NCBI GenBank assembly: GCA_016191995.1
Contig: JACPVA010000031.1
Coordinates: 23,627 to 87,626 of the forward strand
Reading direction: 5' to 3'
DNA length: 64,000 nucleotides
From: Burkholderiales bacterium
GTDB taxonomy: Bacteria; Pseudomonadota; Gammaproteobacteria; Burkholderiales; Burkholderiaceae_C
Shown: in pieces, positions 7,500-15,451 of the stretch
Numbering within the stretch: position 1 is the first letter of the stretch
Layout: every line of letters begins with the position of its first letter
Notes under the pieces: model-generated
The model's input: the letters and a program-made list of their open reading frames with translations, nothing else
Told to the model about the DNA's origin: nothing
Databases searched by the model: none
Position numbers and translations under genes: made by a program

Positions 7500-9669
7500 C
7501 CCGATGGCCTCTGAGTCGAAAGGCCCTGCCGCCGAAGCTTGCCACCATGCTCGGGCTCGAACTGGAGCAACGACGTTGGCAGCCATGCCGCAGGTCGAGC
7601 ACGCCCCCCCACTGTCGTCGATTCCCCCCCTCCTGCCTGGCGCCCCTGGCGCACTCGAGGGCACCGCTACATCCCCTATCGACGTGGCGGATCTGTTCGC
7701 CCAAGCCGCGCGCCTGGCCTCCGGCAACGACACAGTCGTCGCCCTGCACACCATGCGGCGCGTTCACCTGCCCCTGGACGCCGGCGCCGAAGCCCTGGTC
7801 GACACCTTCCCGCCGCACCCCGGCGCAGCCTGCGCCTTCGTGCGGCTGCCCGCCGGCCCGGCGCGCAGCGTGCGGCTGGCGTTCGACGGCGCCGACGAGG
7901 CGCTGCCCTGCGCCGCCGGCGGCTGGCTTCTGCGCGAGGCCGGCGCCGGGCGCGGGCACGCGTGCTACTGGCTCCCTCAGCCCCCGTCGCTGCGCAGGCT
8001 CGACGCGAACGGCCGCATCCTGTGGCAGCAGGCGATGCCAATGCCGGACCTGCGCGCCGGCGATGCGGGCGCGGTGCTGGCGCTGGACGTGGCGGCCGAC
8101 GCCCTCCTGGACCTGACGGTCTGGCGGCTCGACGCGCCAGATTCGCTGGACGCCCTCGACGCCCTCGACGCCCTCGATGCCCTCGACGCCCCGCTGGCCC
8201 TGGAGCGCCAGCGCTGGTTTCTGCGCAGCTCGCACGCCACGCTCGACAGGCTGGCCGGCGTCTACGAGTGCCTGGTGCACGGCTGGGTCTACGACATCCG
8301 CTTCGCGCGCCGGCCGCGCTTCCCCGGCCGCACCTGGCGCATCTGCTCGGAGAACGAGGCCTACTCGCTGTACATGCTCCTCAACGGCCTGGAGCGCGCC
8401 TCCGGCCGGGCGCTGTACACGCTGATCAAGCGCCAGATCGTCGGCTCGCTCGTCGCGCGCCAGGCGGGCGACGGCGGCTGGCACCACGGCGAGTGGACCG
8501 ACCTGATGGAGAGCCACTTCCGGCTGCACGCCGCCGGCGTGCTGGTGCTGGAGGCGGCGTTCGAGGAGGCGCCCGACCCCGCCGTGGGCCGCGCGCTGGA
8601 CGCCGCCGCCGCCTTCCTGGGCCGCGCCACCGACCGCACCGACATCGGCACCTGGTTCCTGCACGACGCGCTGGAGCAAAGCGTCGAGCGCGCCACCGCC
8701 GAGGGCGCGCCCGTGTGGGAGCCCACGCGCATGCTCGGCGCGTCGCCCACCAACAAGCTGATCCTCAACTCGCACCTGGACGGCATCGTCACGCTGGACC
8801 GCCACCGCGAGCTGACGGGCGACCAGCGCCACGCCGCCACGCTCGAGTCGGCGCGGGCGGCAGCGCTGGCGGTGCTGGGCGCGCGGCCGGCCGAGTGGAT
8901 GTACCGCCCGGCCTACCGCGCGCTGGCGCTGACGCTGCTGCCCGCCGAGCGCGTGCAGGCGCTGTCGCTGCCGGCCAGGGCCGTCAGGCGCCTCGTCCCC
9001 CGCTACCTGGTGCCCAACCTGTACCGGCTCAAGTGGCGCTACCCGCGGCTGGTCATGCCCGGCGGCCTGATCGACCGCCACCTGGCGCCCAAGCACTACG
9101 GCACGACCTACCACCCGGTCAACCTGATGGACGTGGTCCGGCTGATGCGGCGCTTCCCGTGCGACGAGCTGCGCCGCATCGTCGACGATGCCGTCGACGC
9201 GGTGACGCGCACCGGGCTGCTCGAGTTCTGGGTGCAGACCCGGCGCAAGCAGCCGATCGGCTACTGGGTCGAGGCGATCTACCAGCTCTGCACGCTGGAC
9301 CCGGCGCCCGCGTACCGCGCCCACCTGGCGCGCGCGATGCTGGCCGCCGAGTCGCTGGGCTTCGGGCTGCCGCCGACGCTGCTCGGCGCCGACCCCGAGG
9401 TGACGCCGCACGCGGCGCAGCGCCCCTGCCCGTCGCCGCGCGACCCCAGGCTGCGCGTGGCCAACCTGGGGCGCGGGGAGCGCAGCGAGATCGTCGTCGT
9501 CAACACGGGAGATGAGGCGGTGGGGCTGGAATGGGACGGCGCCGCGCCCGCCATCGTGCGCTGGGTATCGTCCGATGCCGGCGCCGATGGCTCGGGGCCT
9601 GCAACGCCGGCCAGCATCCACCCCCGCGGGTGGGCATGGGGTATCGGCGGGGCGCCAGACCCGGCCTGA
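7492..9669 (+). CDS. large alpha-helical protein, probably alpha/alpha-toroid; function unknown
   Basis: No firm family match. The frame is open from 7408. ATGs at 7492, 7504 and 7585 are all possible and none has a convincing ribosome binding site, so the start is arbitrary. Residues up to about 210 look beta-rich. A low-complexity Asp-Ala-Leu run follows, and then about 400 residues of regular helices with markers such as WRICSENEAYSLYMLLNGLE, GDGGWHHGEWTDLMESHFRLH, LNSHLDGIVTLDRHRELTGD and FWVQTRRKQPIGYWVEAIYQ. Spacing of aromatic and acidic residues in the helices recalls six-hairpin sugar-processing folds (epimerases, lyases, hydrolases). The position between lipid-linked glucosylation genes and an alginate-lyase-like gene supports a carbohydrate role, which is inference only. 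No signal peptide was seen. Confidence 0.65.
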   Translation: MPDPMASESKGPAAEACHHARARTGATTLAAMPQVEHAPPLSSIPPLLPGAPGALEGTATSPIDVADLFAQAARLASGNDTVVALHTMRRVHLPLDAGAEALVDTFPPHPGAACAFVRLPAGPARSVRLAFDGADEALPCAAGGWLLREAGAGRGHACYWLPQPPSLRRLDANGRILWQQAMPMPDLRAGDAGAVLALDVAADALLDLTVWRLDAPDSLDALDALDALDALDAPLALERQRWFLRSSHATLDRLAGVYECLVHGWVYDIRFARRPRFPGRTWRICSENEAYSLYMLLNGLERASGRALYTLIKRQIVGSLVARQAGDGGWHHGEWTDLMESHFRLHAAGVLVLEAAFEEAPDPAVGRALDAAAAFLGRATDRTDIGTWFLHDALEQSVERATAEGAPVWEPTRMLGASPTNKLILNSHLDGIVTLDRHRELTGDQRHAATLESARAAALAVLGARPAEWMYRPAYRALALTLLPAERVQALSLPARAVRRLVPRYLVPNLYRLKWRYPRLVMPGGLIDRHLAPKHYGTTYHPVNLMDVVRLMRRFPCDELRRIVDDAVDAVTRTGLLEFWVQTRRKQPIGYWVEAIYQLCTLDPAPAYRAHLARAMLAAESLGFGLPPTLLGADPEVTPHAAQRPCPSPRDPRLRVANLGRGERSEIVVVNTGDEAVGLEWDGAAPAIVRWVSSDAGADGSGPATPASIHPRGWAWGIGGAPDPA
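8149..8190 (+). repeat. in-frame 9-bp tandem repeat encoding Asp-Ala-Leu
   Basis: GACGCCCTC is repeated 4.7 times with one silent change (GAT for GAC), giving a run of Asp-Ala-Leu triplets inside the large helical protein. Copy number in such tracts can change by slippage without breaking the frame. It sits at the border between the beta-rich N-terminal part and the helical part, so it probably forms a linker. Confidence 0.9.
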
Positions 9670-9817
9670 CGCGAGCTGCGGCGCGAGGCCGGGCGGATGA
9701 GCCTGGTGGCAAATGCGCCGCGATGTAGCGTCTAGAGAGGAGAAGGACTGGAGGTCCGGCGGCGACGCCGCGGACTTCGGGGGTTTCGATTGAAGACCCT
9801 CGAGGCCCTTCCCGCAC

Positions 9818-10021
9818 TCAGGCGGTTTGCGCTTGTTGCGCGAGGCACACCTGCTCCGGAGTGACGGCGACGACCCTCAGGTTCTCGTCCTGATCGGGCT
9901 CGAAGTCGACGTCCATCGAGCCGTCCGCGTAGAGCTCGATCACCGTGCCAAGCACTCCCGCGCGCACGCCATGCGGCAGATCCGCAACCGCAGCCACCGC
10001 GTCAAACAGCTTGAACGTCAT
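9818..10021 (-). CDS. DUF4926-family small protein
   Basis: A 67-residue protein of the DUF4926 type: LFDAVAAVADLP followed by VRAGVLGTVIELYADGSMD and a VDFEPDQDE segment, the SH3-like fold of the family. It overlaps the upstream DUF6883 gene by four bases (ATGA), so the two are translated together. In other genomes the two families are neighbours and are suspected to form a small toxin-immunity or regulatory pair; the biochemical role is not established. The gene appears complete. Confidence 0.75.
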   Translation of the reverse strand: MTFKLFDAVAAVADLPHGVRAGVLGTVIELYADGSMDVDFEPDQDENLRVVAVTPEQVCLAQQAQTA

Positions 10022-10428
10022 CCTTTGCCCCTCAGAACAATGGCCGTCGTGAGTTGCGGCACGCCACCCGGTTCACGCACGATCCAGCCAGTGCGCACAG
10101 TAGCACGTCCCCTAGGGCCTGTCACCTCAATGTCCGCCTGAAACTTCTCGCCATGCGGATCCGTGCCGCGGTTCACCGCCGGCACCAGCGGCAGGCCGCT
10201 GCGGATCGCCTCCTCGAGCAGGTGCCGGTTTTCGACCGTGACGCCCAAGACGGAGGCGAACAGGCGCGCCTTGTGCCCGCCCACATCGTGCGCCGGGTTG
10301 AGGACGTAGCCGGCGATCTTGGCGTCTGGGATCACGGCGTCCTCCGCTCTCGGCACTGCTTGCGGATGTGGCACCATGCGCAGATTCTCCCCCAGCCACA
10401 CCGTCCAATACCCATCTGGCGCCCCCAT
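10018..10428 (-). CDS. DUF6883-family protein
   Basis: The core VIPDAKIAGYVLNPAHDVGG then HKARLFASVLG is the DUF6883 signature (usually A-x-I-x-x-x-K-L-x-x-Y-L-L-x-x-x-H-x-x-G-x-x-K-A-x-F-F). The rest, ending in VRTGWIVREPGGVPQLTTA, fits the family C-terminus. The frame is open to 10593; ATG 10428 or 10383 are realistic starts, and 10428 is used here because the segment it adds has coding character. The gene is followed by DUF4926 with an ATGA overlap. Diverging just upstream is the truncated antitoxin at 10497. The function is unknown; co-occurrence suggests a TA-like module. Confidence 0.7.
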   Translation of the reverse strand: MGAPDGYWTVWLGENLRMVPHPQAVPRAEDAVIPDAKIAGYVLNPAHDVGGHKARLFASVLGVTVENRHLLEEAIRSGLPLVPAVNRGTDPHGEKFQADIEVTGPRGRATVRTGWIVREPGGVPQLTTAIVLRGKG

Positions 10429-10496
10429 CTTCACCGTACCCAGCGAGTCGGCCCACTTCAGTACGACCGCATCGATGCCGACACCGTGGAGACAAC

Positions 10497-10730
10497 ATGA
10501 TGGACATCCGGCCGATCCGCACCGAGGCCGACTACCGTGCCGCGCTCGCCGAGGTGGCACCGCTGTTCGACCGCGAGCCAGAGCCCGGCACACCGCAGGG
10601 CGACCGCTTCGACGTCCTGGTCACGCTCATCGAGACCTACGAGCGCCAGCACTTCCCGATCGCCGCGCCGGACCCCATCGAGGCCATCCGCTTTCGCATG
10701 GAGCAGCAAGGCACGACCCTCGCAGATTGA
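10497..10730 (+). pseudogene. HigA-type antitoxin lacking its DNA-binding domain
   Basis: The 77 residues match the N-terminal half of HigA-like (HTH-XRE) antitoxins: MDIRPIRTEADYRAALAEV, then a FDVLVTLIETYERQHFPI segment and DPIEAIRFRMEQQG. Complete relatives continue for another 45-60 residues that form the helix-turn-helix; here a stop follows the first turn of that domain. A ribosome binding site (GGAG) precedes the tandem ATGs, so the fragment could still be made. No HigB toxin lies upstream. The stop codon coincides with the -35 of the next promoter, which suggests that the yefM-yoeB cassette cut the gene when it arrived. Confidence 0.65.
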
Positions 10731-10755
10731 CGCAACGTACGTTAATGCGTACCAT
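10727..10755 (+). promoter_or_regulatory. probable promoter and operator of yefM-yoeB
   Basis: TTGACG (10727-10732) and TACCAT (10750-10755) are separated by 17 bp, a standard sigma-70 layout. A perfect 10-bp palindrome AACGTACGTT (10734-10743) fills the spacer, and a second GTAC follows at 10748-10752. YefM-type antitoxins repress their own operon by binding palindromes with a GTAC core, so this is a likely operator. The yefM ribosome binding site AGGA is at 10771-10774. Confidence 0.5.
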
Positions 10756-10782
10756 CAAGCTTCCTCGATCAGGAAAGCCGAG

Positions 10783-11025
10783 ATGACCACCCTCACTGCG
10801 AGCCAGGCACGCGCCAACCTGTATCGGCTCATCGACCAGGCCGCCGAGTCACATCAGCCAATTCATATCGCCGGAAAGCGAACAAGTGCGGTCCTGCTTT
10901 CAAGCGAAGATTGGGAAGCAATTCAAGAAACGCTATACCTCCTTTCCATCCCCGGCATGCGGGAATCTATCAAGGAGGGCATGGCTGAGCCCCTTGGCAA
11001 GACTGCCAAGGAGCTTGAATGGTGA
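10783..11025 (+). CDS. yefM: YefM/Phd-family antitoxin
   Basis: An 80-residue antitoxin with the standard N-terminal DNA-binding fold (LTASQARANLYRLIDQAAE, then HIAGKRTSAVLLSSEDWEAI) and the C-terminal toxin-wrapping segment ending PLGKTAKELEW. It neutralises YoeB and represses the operon. The ATG at 10783 has an AGGA site eight bases upstream. The stop overlaps the yoeB start by seven bases (ATGGTGA), the usual coupling that keeps antitoxin synthesis ahead of toxin. Base composition is lower in GC than the surroundings, which fits recent arrival. Confidence 0.93.
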   Translation: MTTLTASQARANLYRLIDQAAESHQPIHIAGKRTSAVLLSSEDWEAIQETLYLLSIPGMRESIKEGMAEPLGKTAKELEW

Positions 11026-11285
11026 GTTGGCAGGTTGTTTATTCGAAACACGCGCAGAAGGACGCAAGGAAACTGGCGGCTGCCGACCTGAAGGCCAAGG
11101 CATTGGAACTCCTGGCCGTTCTTGCTGCCGACCCGTTTCAAGACCCACCGCCGTACGAGAAGCTCGTGGGCGATCTGGCTGGCGCGTATTCACGACGCAT
11201 CAACATTCAGCATCGTCTGGTTTACCAAGTCTTCCCAGAGGAGCGGGTGGTTCGCGTGCTGCGTATGTGGACACACTATGAGTAA
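11019..11285 (+). CDS. yoeB: YoeB-family mRNA interferase toxin
   Basis: Ribosome-dependent mRNA endonuclease of the RelE superfamily. The 88 residues are a full-length YoeB: WQVVYSKHAQKDARKL, PPYEKLVGDLAGAYSRRIN, HRLVYQV and the C-terminal VRVLRMWTHYE. The catalytic set Glu (PYEKL), Arg (SRRIN), His (QHRLVY) and the terminal His-Tyr are all present, so the toxin should be active when free. It is downstream of and overlaps yefM. It is the most clearly intact TA pair in the window. Confidence 0.95.
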   Translation: MVSWQVVYSKHAQKDARKLAAADLKAKALELLAVLAADPFQDPPPYEKLVGDLAGAYSRRINIQHRLVYQVFPEERVVRVLRMWTHYE

Positions 11286-11758
11286 GGGTCCTTGCGATAT
11301 TACAGTGGGTCCCTGATTAACTGCCCAGCCGTGGACGCATGGGATCTTGACCGCCCTGGATCGGTTGACGGGATTCCTCGGTGGCGACTGCTCCGCGGCG
11401 GGCATCGAAGACGCGGCAGCCCACTTCGACGTCAGCGAGCGCACGGTGGAGGCGCTGCTGGCCAACAGCGGCGCGATCCCCGCCTCATGGGTGTCCGACT
11501 ACACGCAGACCCGGCCGCCGTACTCGATGGGGGCCTGATCGCGGACGGTCGGAGTATCTGCCTCGCCGCGACTCGAGACCTTCGAATCCCGCCGCAGGCG
11601 CTGTCGAAGGCCGGGCGGGCGCCTTGTTCTGGATGACCTCCAGGGCCCGGATTCGGGTTCGCCGGACGCGCGAGCCGCTGAGGAAGAGTCGCCCATCGGC
11701 AGTGGCCAAGGTCGTTCCCGAGCGCCCGCACCTACGGCAAGGTCTCCTGCGCGAACAC
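11286..11758. other. intergenic stretch of 473 bases without a convincing gene
   Basis: The only small frame worth naming runs 11347-11538 (TTG start, 63 residues, with DAAAHFDVSERTVEALLANS, which vaguely resembles a helix-turn-helix). It has no ribosome binding site and no recognisable family. On the minus strand, frames running back from the alginate-lyase-like gene are Arg-rich and look non-coding. No REP palindrome, terminator with a T-run or tRNA was seen here. It is probably decayed sequence between the TA cassette and the lyase. Confidence 0.4.
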
Positions 11759-12826
11759 CTACTTCTCCCCCGGCCGCCCCCGACAGGCCACCAGATGGTC
11801 CGGCGGCTCGGGCGCCAGTTGGCGGGCGACGGGCAGGTACCTGGCGTCCAGGTAGGCCGCCATCCAGAACAGGGCGCGCGCACCGGCCGGGTCCCACGGG
11901 CCCGAGAAGCCGGGCACGCCGGCCGCGGCACGCCTGCGGTCGAAGGCCCCTTGCGGCGGGTCGAACTCGCGGTGCGTCCGCTCGCCACGGACGTAGGGCA
12001 GCAGCCAGTCGAGCGCAGCGTTAAGGCGCTGCGCCACGTCCGGGTCGCGCTCGGGCGCGTGCGGGCCGGCCGAGGCCAGCAGCAGGCCGGTGGCGACCAA
12101 CGGCTCGAGCGTGTAGACCGCATAGTGGACGGCGTTGCGCTTGCGGAAGTCGAAGGTCGTCCCGTCGGGCGCGATGGCGCGCAGCACCTGCTCCCGGAGG
12201 TACCGGTGCACGTCGGCCAGAGCCTGGGCATCGTCGAGCGCCAGCGCGATCGACGCGGCGATGTGGATACGATGGCTGCGCCAGTTGTCGATCATCTTGC
12301 TCTTGCGCAGCCTGGCCATGTGCCCGCGCTGGATGCCTTGGAGCCAAACGTCGATGACAACGCGGTCGCCACCGTCGAGTTCGCCGCGCAGAAGGGCGTA
12401 GCCCTCGACCAGCGTCGGCAGTTGCGCCTCGTCGATCGGGTTGGCTTCCGTCCGATAGGTCCGGGCCCAGGCGAGCAGCAGGTCGCGCGCGGCGCGCACG
12501 AAGCGCGCATCGCCGCCCAGGCGCCACGCGTGCGCGAGCAATCGCACCTTGTCGAAGTCGCGCTTCGCCTCCCGGCTGCGGATCGCCGTCAGCGAGCTGG
12601 GTAGGCGGCCTTCGGTCTGCAGCCTCGGCACCGGCTGCGGCCTGGACCTGGCCGCCTCCGAGGCATCGCGGGCGATGCGCGCGACTAGTTCAGGCCCGGC
12701 TTGCCCAAAGCCTTGGCACCACGGTGCACCATAGGCCGTGTCGTGCGGCGCCAACTGAATCAGGAGCGCCAGTCCCACAAACAGACTCCCGGCGGAGATC
12801 GAGGGCGACTGGGGGTTCATCGGCAT
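11759..12826 (-). CDS. alginate-lyase-family (PL5-like) exported protein
   Basis: A 355-residue protein with an N-terminal signal peptide (hydrophobic core SAGSLFVGLALLIQLA, cleavage near AYGA) and an all-helical toroid domain of the alginate_lyase superfamily. Family-like segments are FDKVRLLAHAWRLGGD, LLLAWARTYRTEANP, SKMIDNWRSHRIHIAASIAL and TFDFRKRNAVHYAVYTLEPL; the N-W-R-S-H stretch occupies the place of the catalytic Asn-His of AlgL. It would work in the periplasm, trimming or clearing an acidic polysaccharide. The gene is oriented opposite to the wzm-wzt cluster that follows, and a 387-bp gap separates them. Substrate may differ from alginate, because no alginate polymerase genes are visible. 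Confidence 0.8.
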   Translation of the reverse strand: MPMNPQSPSISAGSLFVGLALLIQLAPHDTAYGAPWCQGFGQAGPELVARIARDASEAARSRPQPVPRLQTEGRLPSSLTAIRSREAKRDFDKVRLLAHAWRLGGDARFVRAARDLLLAWARTYRTEANPIDEAQLPTLVEGYALLRGELDGGDRVVIDVWLQGIQRGHMARLRKSKMIDNWRSHRIHIAASIALALDDAQALADVHRYLREQVLRAIAPDGTTFDFRKRNAVHYAVYTLEPLVATGLLLASAGPHAPERDPDVAQRLNAALDWLLPYVRGERTHREFDPPQGAFDRRRAAAGVPGFSGPWDPAGARALFWMAAYLDARYLPVARQLAPEPPDHLVACRGRPGEK

Positions 12827-13213
12827 CGAGCGCGCGCCCCCATGGCCAGAAGGAGCCGTGAGAGCGTCTGCAGCCCAGTATAGGGATCGCGAGCCGCGCT
12901 GCTGGGGCGTGCCCGACCGCAGCCCCCCCCCGCGCCGACAAGCGCCTCAGCCGGCCCGGCGCGGCCCGCGCCCGCTGCCATGCCCAGCGGAAAACATCCC
13001 CACGTTCGAGGGGTGCGCCCCCGTGCAGCATTGCGCGCGATCGGTGGCACAGCGCACGAATCCCGCACGACGATGCTCGCGGCGGCGGGGGCGCCGCGTC
13101 AATAATGACCGGCCCAAAGCTTGCCACCCGGCCGCGCGGCCCAATGGCAAGTCCGACGCCATAGCGCCAGGCGATCCCAGGCCGGGCCGTCAAACGCCAC
13201 GCATCATCACCCC
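12827..13213. other. divergent intergenic region before the ABC exporter operon
   Basis: These 387 bases separate the leftward lyase gene from the rightward wzm. Promoters for both must lie here, but no clear -35/-10 pair or JUMPstart-like element was found. There is a C-run at 12923-12930 and a G/C-rich inverted stretch GGCGGCGGGGGCGCCGCGTC near 13080 that could fold. Frames crossing the region are Arg/Pro-rich and look non-coding. Confidence 0.4.
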
Positions 13214-14062
13214 ATGTCGGACCAAGTCACCGTCTACACCCCCGACTCCGCACTCGCATCGCCGCGCAAGATGGTGGTGGACATGTTCCGCGACCTGCTG
13301 CGCGGCCGAGAGATGGCGTGGCGGCTGGCGGTGCGCGACATCCAGGCGCAGTACCGGCAGGCGCTGCTGGGCATCGTCTGGGCCTTCATCGGCCCTCTGG
13401 CGACCACGATCACGTGGGTGTTCCTGAGTAGCTCGGGCGTCGTCGCCGTCGGCAAGACGGACGTGCCCTACCCGGTCTACGTGCTCACCGGCACGCTGCT
13501 GTGGTCCATCCTGAGCGACTCGATCAACGGGGTGCTGACGCAGACCAGCAGCGCGCGCGCGCTGCTGGCCAAGCTCAACTTCCCGCGCGAGGCGCTGCTG
13601 CTGGCCGGGATCTACAAGCAGCTCTTCCACACCGGCATCAAGGTGGTGCTGCTGCTGCTGGCCCTGCTGTGGGTGGGCGTGACCCCGGGCTGGAGCCTGC
13701 TGCTGTTCCCGCTCGGGGTGGCGTCGCTGCTGCTGGTGGGCACGGCAATCGGGCTAATGGTCACGCCGGTCGGGATGCTCTACACCGACGTCCAGCGCAT
13801 CGTGCCCTTCCTTATGAATTTCATGATGTACCTGACGCCGGTGGTCTTCCCGATGCCCAAGGAGGGTTGGGTGGCCACGCTGTACCAGGTCAACCCCTTC
13901 ACGCCGCTGGTGGACACGGCGCGGAGCTGGTTCACCAGCATGCCGGCCGAGATGCTGGGCTACTTCCTGATCGTCAACGCCGTGGCGGCCTGCATGCTGC
14001 TGGTGTTCTGGGCCGCGTGGCGGCTGGCGATGCCGATCATCATCGAGCGCATGAGCGCGTGA
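13214..14062 (+). CDS. wzm: polysaccharide ABC exporter, permease subunit (Wzm-like)
   Basis: Integral membrane half of a Wzm-Wzt exporter that moves undecaprenyl-linked polysaccharide across the inner membrane. The 282 residues begin with an amphipathic cytosolic N-terminus, then AWRLAVRDIQAQYRQALLG, the coupling motif of ABC-2 permeases. Six hydrophobic helices follow, with PVYVLTGTLLWSILSDSING and MNFMMYLTPVVFPMP in the conserved positions (the Y-x-x-P-V-x-Y/F-P motif). ATG 13214 is the first start that leaves the amphipathic helix intact. The ATPase gene begins seven bases after its stop. No Wzx/Wzy pair was seen nearby, so this cluster probably uses ABC-dependent export. Confidence 0.92.
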   Translation: MSDQVTVYTPDSALASPRKMVVDMFRDLLRGREMAWRLAVRDIQAQYRQALLGIVWAFIGPLATTITWVFLSSSGVVAVGKTDVPYPVYVLTGTLLWSILSDSINGVLTQTSSARALLAKLNFPREALLLAGIYKQLFHTGIKVVLLLLALLWVGVTPGWSLLLFPLGVASLLLVGTAIGLMVTPVGMLYTDVQRIVPFLMNFMMYLTPVVFPMPKEGWVATLYQVNPFTPLVDTARSWFTSMPAEMLGYFLIVNAVAACMLLVFWAAWRLAMPIIIERMSA

Positions 14063-14069
14063 GCCACCG

Positions 14070-15326
14070 ATGAGCGACGAAGCACTGATCAAGGTCGAGG
14101 GGCTGTCCAAGAAGTTCTGCCGCAGCCTGAAGCGGTCGCTGTGGTACGGCATGCAGGACCTGGGCAACGAGCTGGTCGGGCGCCGTCACGGCGGCAACGG
14201 TGATCTGCGCCCGGACGAATTCTGGGCCGTACGCGACGTTAGCTTCGAGCTGCGCCGCGGCGAGTGCCTGGGCCTGATCGGCCACAACGGTGCCGGCAAG
14301 ACGACGCTGCTGCGCATGCTCAACGGCCTGATCAAGCCCGACGCCGGCCGCATCGAGATGCGCGGGCGCGTCGGCGCACTGATCGCGCTGGGCGCGGGCT
14401 TCAACCCCATCCTGACCGGGCGCGAGAACATCTACACCAACGCGTCGGTGTTGGGCATTCCCAGGCAGCACGTCGACGCCAAGCTCGACGAGATCATCGC
14501 CTTTGCCGAGATCGGCGAGTTCATCGACATGCCGGTGCGGAATTACAGCTCGGGCATGAGCGTTCGGCTGGGGTTCGCCGTCGCAGCCGTCCTGATCGAG
14601 CCCGACATCCTGTTTCTGGACGAGGTTCTAGCGGTCGGCGATATTGGATTCGTCGTCAAGTGCCTGAACACGGTCCGGCGAATTACCAGCAACGCCGCTG
14701 TAGTCTTCGTATCGCACAACATGCAGCATGTTTCATCTTTCTGTACTCGCGTGCTGGTCATGGACCATGGCAAGACGATGCTGAACACCCCGATGACTTC
14801 TGAAGGCATTGATAAGTATTACGGGCTCGTGAAGAGCCAGATTCAGGTTTCCGGCGACGGCGGCTCAAAGGTTCTCGATCTGACACTTTGGATTTCAGAT
14901 CGTCAGCTGGATGGGTCCGAGCCGGTCGTCGAGCAGGGAGAACACTTGCGCGCGATTCTCGAAGTTGTAGTCGACAGCGGGCGTAGGGTCTACCCCGTCC
15001 TCAGCATCCATGACGAGTCGTTGGCCCCCATCATCTACATGGATCTAACAGATGGAGCCGGATCCCAAATCTTGCTCGGAAGCGGCAAACATACCCTTGG
15101 TTTCCAAATCGGAAAGACGGACCTTAATGCAGGAAAATACTCATTCATTATCTCGCTTCGAGATCAAGATACTGGCGAGATTTTGGCACGAATTCAGGGT
15201 ATTAGACCCTTCCGGGTGAATGCGGATCGCATCCATTGGGGCAAGATAGTTCGACGCTCTATCGTTGAAGTTCGATCGCACGATACCGAAAAGGCGAAGG
15301 CCGAGCCGGTCTCTGCATCAGCTTGA
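14070..15326 (+). CDS. wzt: polysaccharide ABC exporter, ATPase with C-terminal glycan-binding domain (Wzt-like)
   Basis: Residues 1-245 are an ABC ATPase with Walker A GHNGAGKTTLLRML, signature NYSSGMSVRL, Walker B DILFLDEVLAVGD and the H-loop FVSHN. Residues about 265-400 form the beta-sandwich Wzt_C domain, which in the family recognises the non-reducing end of the finished polysaccharide. That suggests a capped or modified chain terminus; the methyltransferase and pyruvyl transferase downstream are candidates for the capping step. The gene is a mosaic: the first 560 bases are very GC-rich, while the rest drops to an AT-richer composition with different codon use. This fits recombination that swapped the substrate-recognition domain along with the next two genes. 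Confidence 0.93.
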   Translation: MSDEALIKVEGLSKKFCRSLKRSLWYGMQDLGNELVGRRHGGNGDLRPDEFWAVRDVSFELRRGECLGLIGHNGAGKTTLLRMLNGLIKPDAGRIEMRGRVGALIALGAGFNPILTGRENIYTNASVLGIPRQHVDAKLDEIIAFAEIGEFIDMPVRNYSSGMSVRLGFAVAAVLIEPDILFLDEVLAVGDIGFVVKCLNTVRRITSNAAVVFVSHNMQHVSSFCTRVLVMDHGKTMLNTPMTSEGIDKYYGLVKSQIQVSGDGGSKVLDLTLWISDRQLDGSEPVVEQGEHLRAILEVVVDSGRRVYPVLSIHDESLAPIIYMDLTDGAGSQILLGSGKHTLGFQIGKTDLNAGKYSFIISLRDQDTGEILARIQGIRPFRVNADRIHWGKIVRRSIVEVRSHDTEKAKAEPVSASA

Positions 15327-15451
15327 GTCAGCGCATATTGAACCCATGGATGCGCATGATTCGATTCATCGAAATATCTATTCCGTAGAATGAAACTTAG
15401 GTTGATATATCACCGCCTTCCGGCAGTTGCGACCCGGATAGAGACCTTGTG

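Noticed and set aside
7483..9621. 712-codon minus-strand frame
   Set aside because: Antisense of the large helical protein, without any recognisable motif; the plus frame has normal amino-acid use.
11347..11538. 63-codon frame with a helix-turn-helix-like stretch
   Set aside because: TTG start, no ribosome binding site and no family; kept only as a note in the intergenic entry.
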